From Phycisphaerae bacterium (GTDB taxonomy: Bacteria > Planctomycetota > Phycisphaerae > UBA1845 > Fen-1342), in the NCBI GenBank assembly GCA_023128695.1, contig JAGMDK010000130.1, forward strand, positions 1 to 33,080: a stretch of DNA of 33,080 nt, in the 5' to 3' direction. The notes beneath the pieces were generated by a model. The model was not told the DNA's origin and did no database searches. It saw nothing but the letters and a program-made list of their open reading frames with translations. A program made the position numbers and the translations under genes. Below, piece after piece: positions 30,576 to 33,080 of the stretch; positions within the stretch are counted from its first letter, which is position 1, and each line of letters begins with the position of its first letter.

Positions 30576-32092
30576 AGCGGTTCCTCCCGCAGCCAGGGCA
30601 TGGTGGCGTAGAATAGTTCGCCGATGGATTTCAGGTCGTGGACCATCATCGCCAGGCGTTCGAGGCCGAGGCCCCAGGCCAGCACGCGGTCGGTGATGCC
30701 GACGGGCAGCGTAACCTCCGGGCGGAAGATGCCGGAGCCGCCCATCTCGACCCAGTCCCGGCGGTTCTCCAGGTAAAGGAGAACTTCCGCCGAGGGCTCC
30801 GTGTAGGGGAAGAAGCTCGGCACCACTTTGACCTTCGGGAAACCCATCTTGTGGTAGAACGCCGAGAGTGTGCCGACCAGATTCGCCAGGCTGGCGTGTT
30901 TGTCCACGATGATGCCGTCCACCTGGTGGAAGACCGGCAGGTGTTTGTAGTCCGCCGTCTCGCGGCGGAAGACCGGGCCGATGATGAAATACTTGCCGGG
31001 GCGTCCCTGGGTGTGCCGTGCGAGAGCTCGGATCGTGGCTGACGTTGTGTGGGTGCGCAGGACCGGCTTGTGGGCCAGGTCGCGGCTCCAGCGGTATTGC
31101 CAGCCCGTGGAGCCGGTGTCGCCGCCGTTTTCGTGCGTGTTCTTGATCCGCTCGACGTACTGTTCGTCCGGCAATTGACAGTGATCCGGACGGCCGACAT
31201 AAAAGGTGTCCTGCATGTCGCGGGCCGGATGATCCTGTGGCTGGAACAGGGCGTCGAAATCCCAGAAGCTCGACTCGACCCACGGGCTGACGATCTCCTC
31301 GAAGCCCATTTCGAGGAATACTCGCCGCACGCGGTCGATCGTGCGTTGGAACGGGTGTTCCTTGCCGGGATAGAGTTTCTTGGCCGCCAGCGTGACGTCG
31401 TAAGGCTGAATCTCGACCTCACGCCAACCACCTTCGGCGAGCAGTTCCGGCGTAAGTTGCGTGACCTTCTTGCGCCCCTTGACGCCGCCGGCCAGCAACT
31501 CGCGACCGGCGTCGGTGAGCCGCACGCGGCGTTCGGTGCGTTCCTTGATGACCAGAAAGCCCTTGCGTTTGGAGAGCAGCTTGAGCGCGTCAGCGACCGG
31601 CAGCCCTTCGGCTTCCAGTTCGGGCCGCCGCGCGACACGTCCGCCGGCTAAGGCCTTAATCAGTTGCTCGTCGGCCGTCGGCGGCCCATCGGCGGCGGGC
31701 GCAGCGTCGGCGAGAACCAGCATGTCTTCTTCCTTGCGAGCCCACTTGCGCTGGTTGAGCCAGCGGAGTGCCCCCCCGACCTGCGACGCCGTGAGATCAC
31801 AATGGTTGGGCACCTCCGTGAGCTTGCAGCGGCCACCTTGTCCTGCCAGCACGCCGACGATGACCCGTTCCGGTAATGGAATATCGATCGTGTATTCGGC
31901 TTCTGGCCCGAGACGTAGTTCCTGGTAGGCGTTTTCCTCAATTGCGATATACCCGGCATCCTGGAGAGACTCACAGGTAGCGGAAACCAGCGATTGATCC
32001 ATACGAAGCGTATTGGCCAAGCCCGGTATCACGTCGGGGCCGGTCACCTTGAGCTGCATCAGAACATCTACTTGGCTTTGCGGCAATTCCAT
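30563..32092 (-). CDS. pheS: Phenylalanyl-tRNA synthetase alpha subunit, archaeal/eukaryotic type
   Basis: A 509-residue protein; ATG at 32092 follows GAGGTGA. The N-terminal 200 residues hold winged-helix repeats (for example LMQLKVTGPDVIPGLANTL, then CESLQDAGYIAIEE), as in archaeal PheS. The catalytic domain has HTTSATIRAL, GPVFRRE (motif 2), DWVEMGGSGIFRPEV and GLGLERLAMM (motif 3). It has the longer archaeal form, with no bacterial N-terminal coiled coil. It is followed by pheT with a 13-base overlap. Spirochaetes also hold this type, so transfer from archaea is known for this enzyme. Confidence 0.93.
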   Translation of the reverse strand: MELPQSQVDVLMQLKVTGPDVIPGLANTLRMDQSLVSATCESLQDAGYIAIEENAYQELRLGPEAEYTIDIPLPERVIVGVLAGQGGRCKLTEVPNHCDLTASQVGGALRWLNQRKWARKEEDMLVLADAAPAADGPPTADEQLIKALAGGRVARRPELEAEGLPVADALKLLSKRKGFLVIKERTERRVRLTDAGRELLAGGVKGRKKVTQLTPELLAEGGWREVEIQPYDVTLAAKKLYPGKEHPFQRTIDRVRRVFLEMGFEEIVSPWVESSFWDFDALFQPQDHPARDMQDTFYVGRPDHCQLPDEQYVERIKNTHENGGDTGSTGWQYRWSRDLAHKPVLRTHTTSATIRALARHTQGRPGKYFIIGPVFRRETADYKHLPVFHQVDGIIVDKHASLANLVGTLSAFYHKMGFPKVKVVPSFFPYTEPSAEVLLYLENRRDWVEMGGSGIFRPEVTLPVGITDRVLAWGLGLERLAMMVHDLKSIGELFYATMPWLREEPLCRS

Positions 32093-32120
32093 CAGGCGTC
32101 ACCTCGTTTTATTCAAAGGC

Positions 32121-32236
32121 TAGAGCAGTTTCAAAAAACATCTGGCGTCCGTTGGGAGGGCGAGGCTCCTGCCGAGCCGCGGCTCGCCGGGAGGCTCGCC
32201 CTCCCAAAGCAACGGACTTATACTGAAAGTGCTCTA
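32121..32236 (+). repeat. 116-bp planctomycete-type palindromic element
   Basis: The core at 32152-32207 is two 28-base arms that pair with only a few mismatches (TTGGGAGGGCGAG... and ...CTCGCCCTCCCAA). The outer ends TAGAGCAGTTTCA and TGAAAGTGCTCTA also pair imperfectly. This matches a palindromic element that I recall as frequent in planctomycete intergenic DNA. It lies 29 bases upstream of the pheS start, in its likely leader. Confidence 0.75.
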
Positions 32237-32549
32237 TTTGTGTATCGTAAGCATGCGCGGGACTCAAGGGTAAAGGCGGTTCGGCCGTAAGTTTTTCCGG
32301 AAGCTGCGCGAAATCGTCGCCGCCCGAAGCCCTCTGGGCGGACTTATACAGTCGGCTACTGATAATAGCTGGGGGCAGTGTTTCCAAGAGACCTCTGGGG
32401 CGTGCCGCGAAAAAACCCGGCCGGCGGGTGCGTCGTCGAGTCCCGGGCGGGCATAAAATTGGTCGCTTTCAACAAGAGGAGGTGTGGCGCGTCCCTCACC
32501 GGCTGACTTCGACCCACGGCCCGGTGAATGCCTGAGGAGGCTAAGAAGC
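32237..32549 (+). other. 313-base divergent gap between pheS and the coiled-coil gene
   Basis: No gene is supported here. An imperfect GC hairpin CCGCCC/GGGCGG lies at about 32320-32341. Promoters for pheST (minus) and for the coiled-coil gene (plus) should be here; I see no clear -35/-10 pair. Confidence 0.35.
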
Positions 32550-32828
32550 ATGAACGAAGCCGAATTCCAGAAACGCCTGGCCGAACTCGTGAACGAGATC
32601 GACACATTACCGGCGGGCGAGCGGGATCGCCTGCACAGACTGGCCGCCGAGACCAAGAACCGTCATGAGCAAATCAAGAAGAGCGTGAGCAACCTACAGG
32701 AGAGCATTGATTTCCTGCGGCTGGGCATCAAGTACATGCTGTTTGATCTCGAGGCGACCCGCCGGGAGAACTCCTACCTGCGGAAAATGCTCGAGCAGGA
32801 CCCCAACGGCAACAACCAGGACGAATAA
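32550..32828 (+). CDS. Small coiled-coil protein of planctomycete type
   Basis: A 92-residue protein from ATG 32550 with GAGGAGG upstream; the longer frame starts before that site. It is charged and helical, with EFQKRLAELVNEIDTLPAGERDRLHRLAAETKNRHEQIKK, then FLRLGIKYMLFDLEATRRENSYLRKMLE. I recall similar proteins as common in Phycisphaerae, of unknown function; this is from memory. No DNA-binding motif is seen. Confidence 0.75.
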   Translation: MNEAEFQKRLAELVNEIDTLPAGERDRLHRLAAETKNRHEQIKKSVSNLQESIDFLRLGIKYMLFDLEATRRENSYLRKMLEQDPNGNNQDE

Positions 32829-32933
32829 GAGGACCCCCCAAGCCAGGCACGGCGTCTGTGTGGCAGGGGTCGTGCCGGATGACCCATAGCCGGCCGTCTG
32901 TGACGGATTTGTGACTCTCCTTTGTTCGACTCT

Positions 32934-32961
32934 GAGCCCGGCGGTGCTCGCCGCCGGGCTC
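32934..32961 (+). terminator. GC-rich hairpin after the coiled-coil gene
   Basis: GAGCCCGGCGG, loop TGCTCG, then CCGCCGGGCTC, an 11-base perfect stem about 106 bases downstream of the stop. The run after it is TCGCCTTAT, not T-rich, so this is only a possible terminator. Confidence 0.45.
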
Positions 32962-33009
32962 TCGCCTTATCAGTCCGCCGCAAAAGTCCTGCTGGTCAGG
33001 AAATGTGGC

Positions 33010-33080
33010 GTCCGGGCTCTGTCCCGGACGTAGAATACGGGAAAGCGCTTCTCTACGTGTGGCACCGGCATCCTGCCGGT
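33010..33080 (+). repeat. Palindromic repeats at the right edge
   Basis: GTCCGGG/CCCGGAC at 33010-33029 and ACCGGCA/TGCCGGT at 33064-33080 form hairpins. GGCACCGGCATCCTGCCGGT is of a kind seen in planctomycete intergenic repeats. The second is cut by the window edge. Confidence 0.5.

Noticed and set aside
30563-32092. Bacterial-type PheS
   Set aside because: N-terminal winged-helix repeats, and the short PheT lacking OB-fold and anticodon domains, show the archaeal/eukaryotic type.
1-33080. tRNA or rRNA genes
   Set aside because: I saw no cloverleaf with conserved T-loop sequence and no rRNA signature, though a covariance search would be more reliable.

Overview
This window is dominated by a large gas vesicle (gvp) locus of a GC-rich bacterium, most likely a member of the Planctomycetota (Phycisphaerae or Sedimentisphaerales type). 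The lineage is inferred from palindromic intergenic elements of the kind scattered through planctomycete genomes (32121-32236, 24942-25025, the window edge), a small coiled-coil protein of a planctomycete type (32550-32828) and reiterated 7-mers. The pheS-pheT pair is of archaeal/eukaryotic type. The lineage call is from memory of these families, not from a search.

Layout. 1-3954 (+): a repeat-built coiled-coil protein entering from the left edge, charged small proteins in tandem copies, and three tandem genes built from DnaJ-type CxxCxGxG zinc motifs, the last with 18 motifs. 3955-4484: a structured stretch with no gene I can support. 4485-6827 (+): two related small helical proteins, two zinc-ribbon proteins, a fourth DnaJ-zinc protein and a short unknown. 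6901-18861 (+): the gvp core, in order gvpN, a winged-helix protein, GvpF/L fused to a J-domain, a second GvpF/L, gvpG, gvpO, a double ArsA/Get3-like ATPase, a GvpJ-like protein with a C-terminal zinc ribbon, a GvpH-like Hsp20, gvpK, a third GvpF/L, a second GvpA-superfamily protein, dnaK, a CheF-like/Hsp20 fusion and GvpH. 18908-22537 (+): a DUF445-like membrane protein, ThpR-like RNA phosphodiesterase, TIR-like protein, two YkgJ-like cysteine-cluster proteins and a HesB-like protein. 22779-24866 (+): a second double ArsA/Get3-like ATPase in visibly AT-richer DNA, ending in the remnant of an hsp20 gene and followed by a palindromic element. 25176-28042 (-): a Cdc48/VAT-type double AAA ATPase and an unknown partner gene. 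28638-32092 (-): pheS-pheT. 32550-32828 (+): the small coiled-coil gene.

How the genes may work together. Gas vesicle shells are assembled from small, very hydrophobic GvpA-type proteins. The locus encodes an unusually full chaperone set beside the gvp genes: a DnaK, a J-domain carried on GvpF/L, DnaJ-type zinc modules as separate proteins, three Hsp20-domain proteins plus a remnant, two Get3-like ATPases and a Cdc48-like unfoldase. I infer a dedicated assembly machine in which the parts of a type I Hsp40 are split and one part is joined to a vesicle assembly protein. No canonical major shell GvpA is visible in the window; it may lie outside it.
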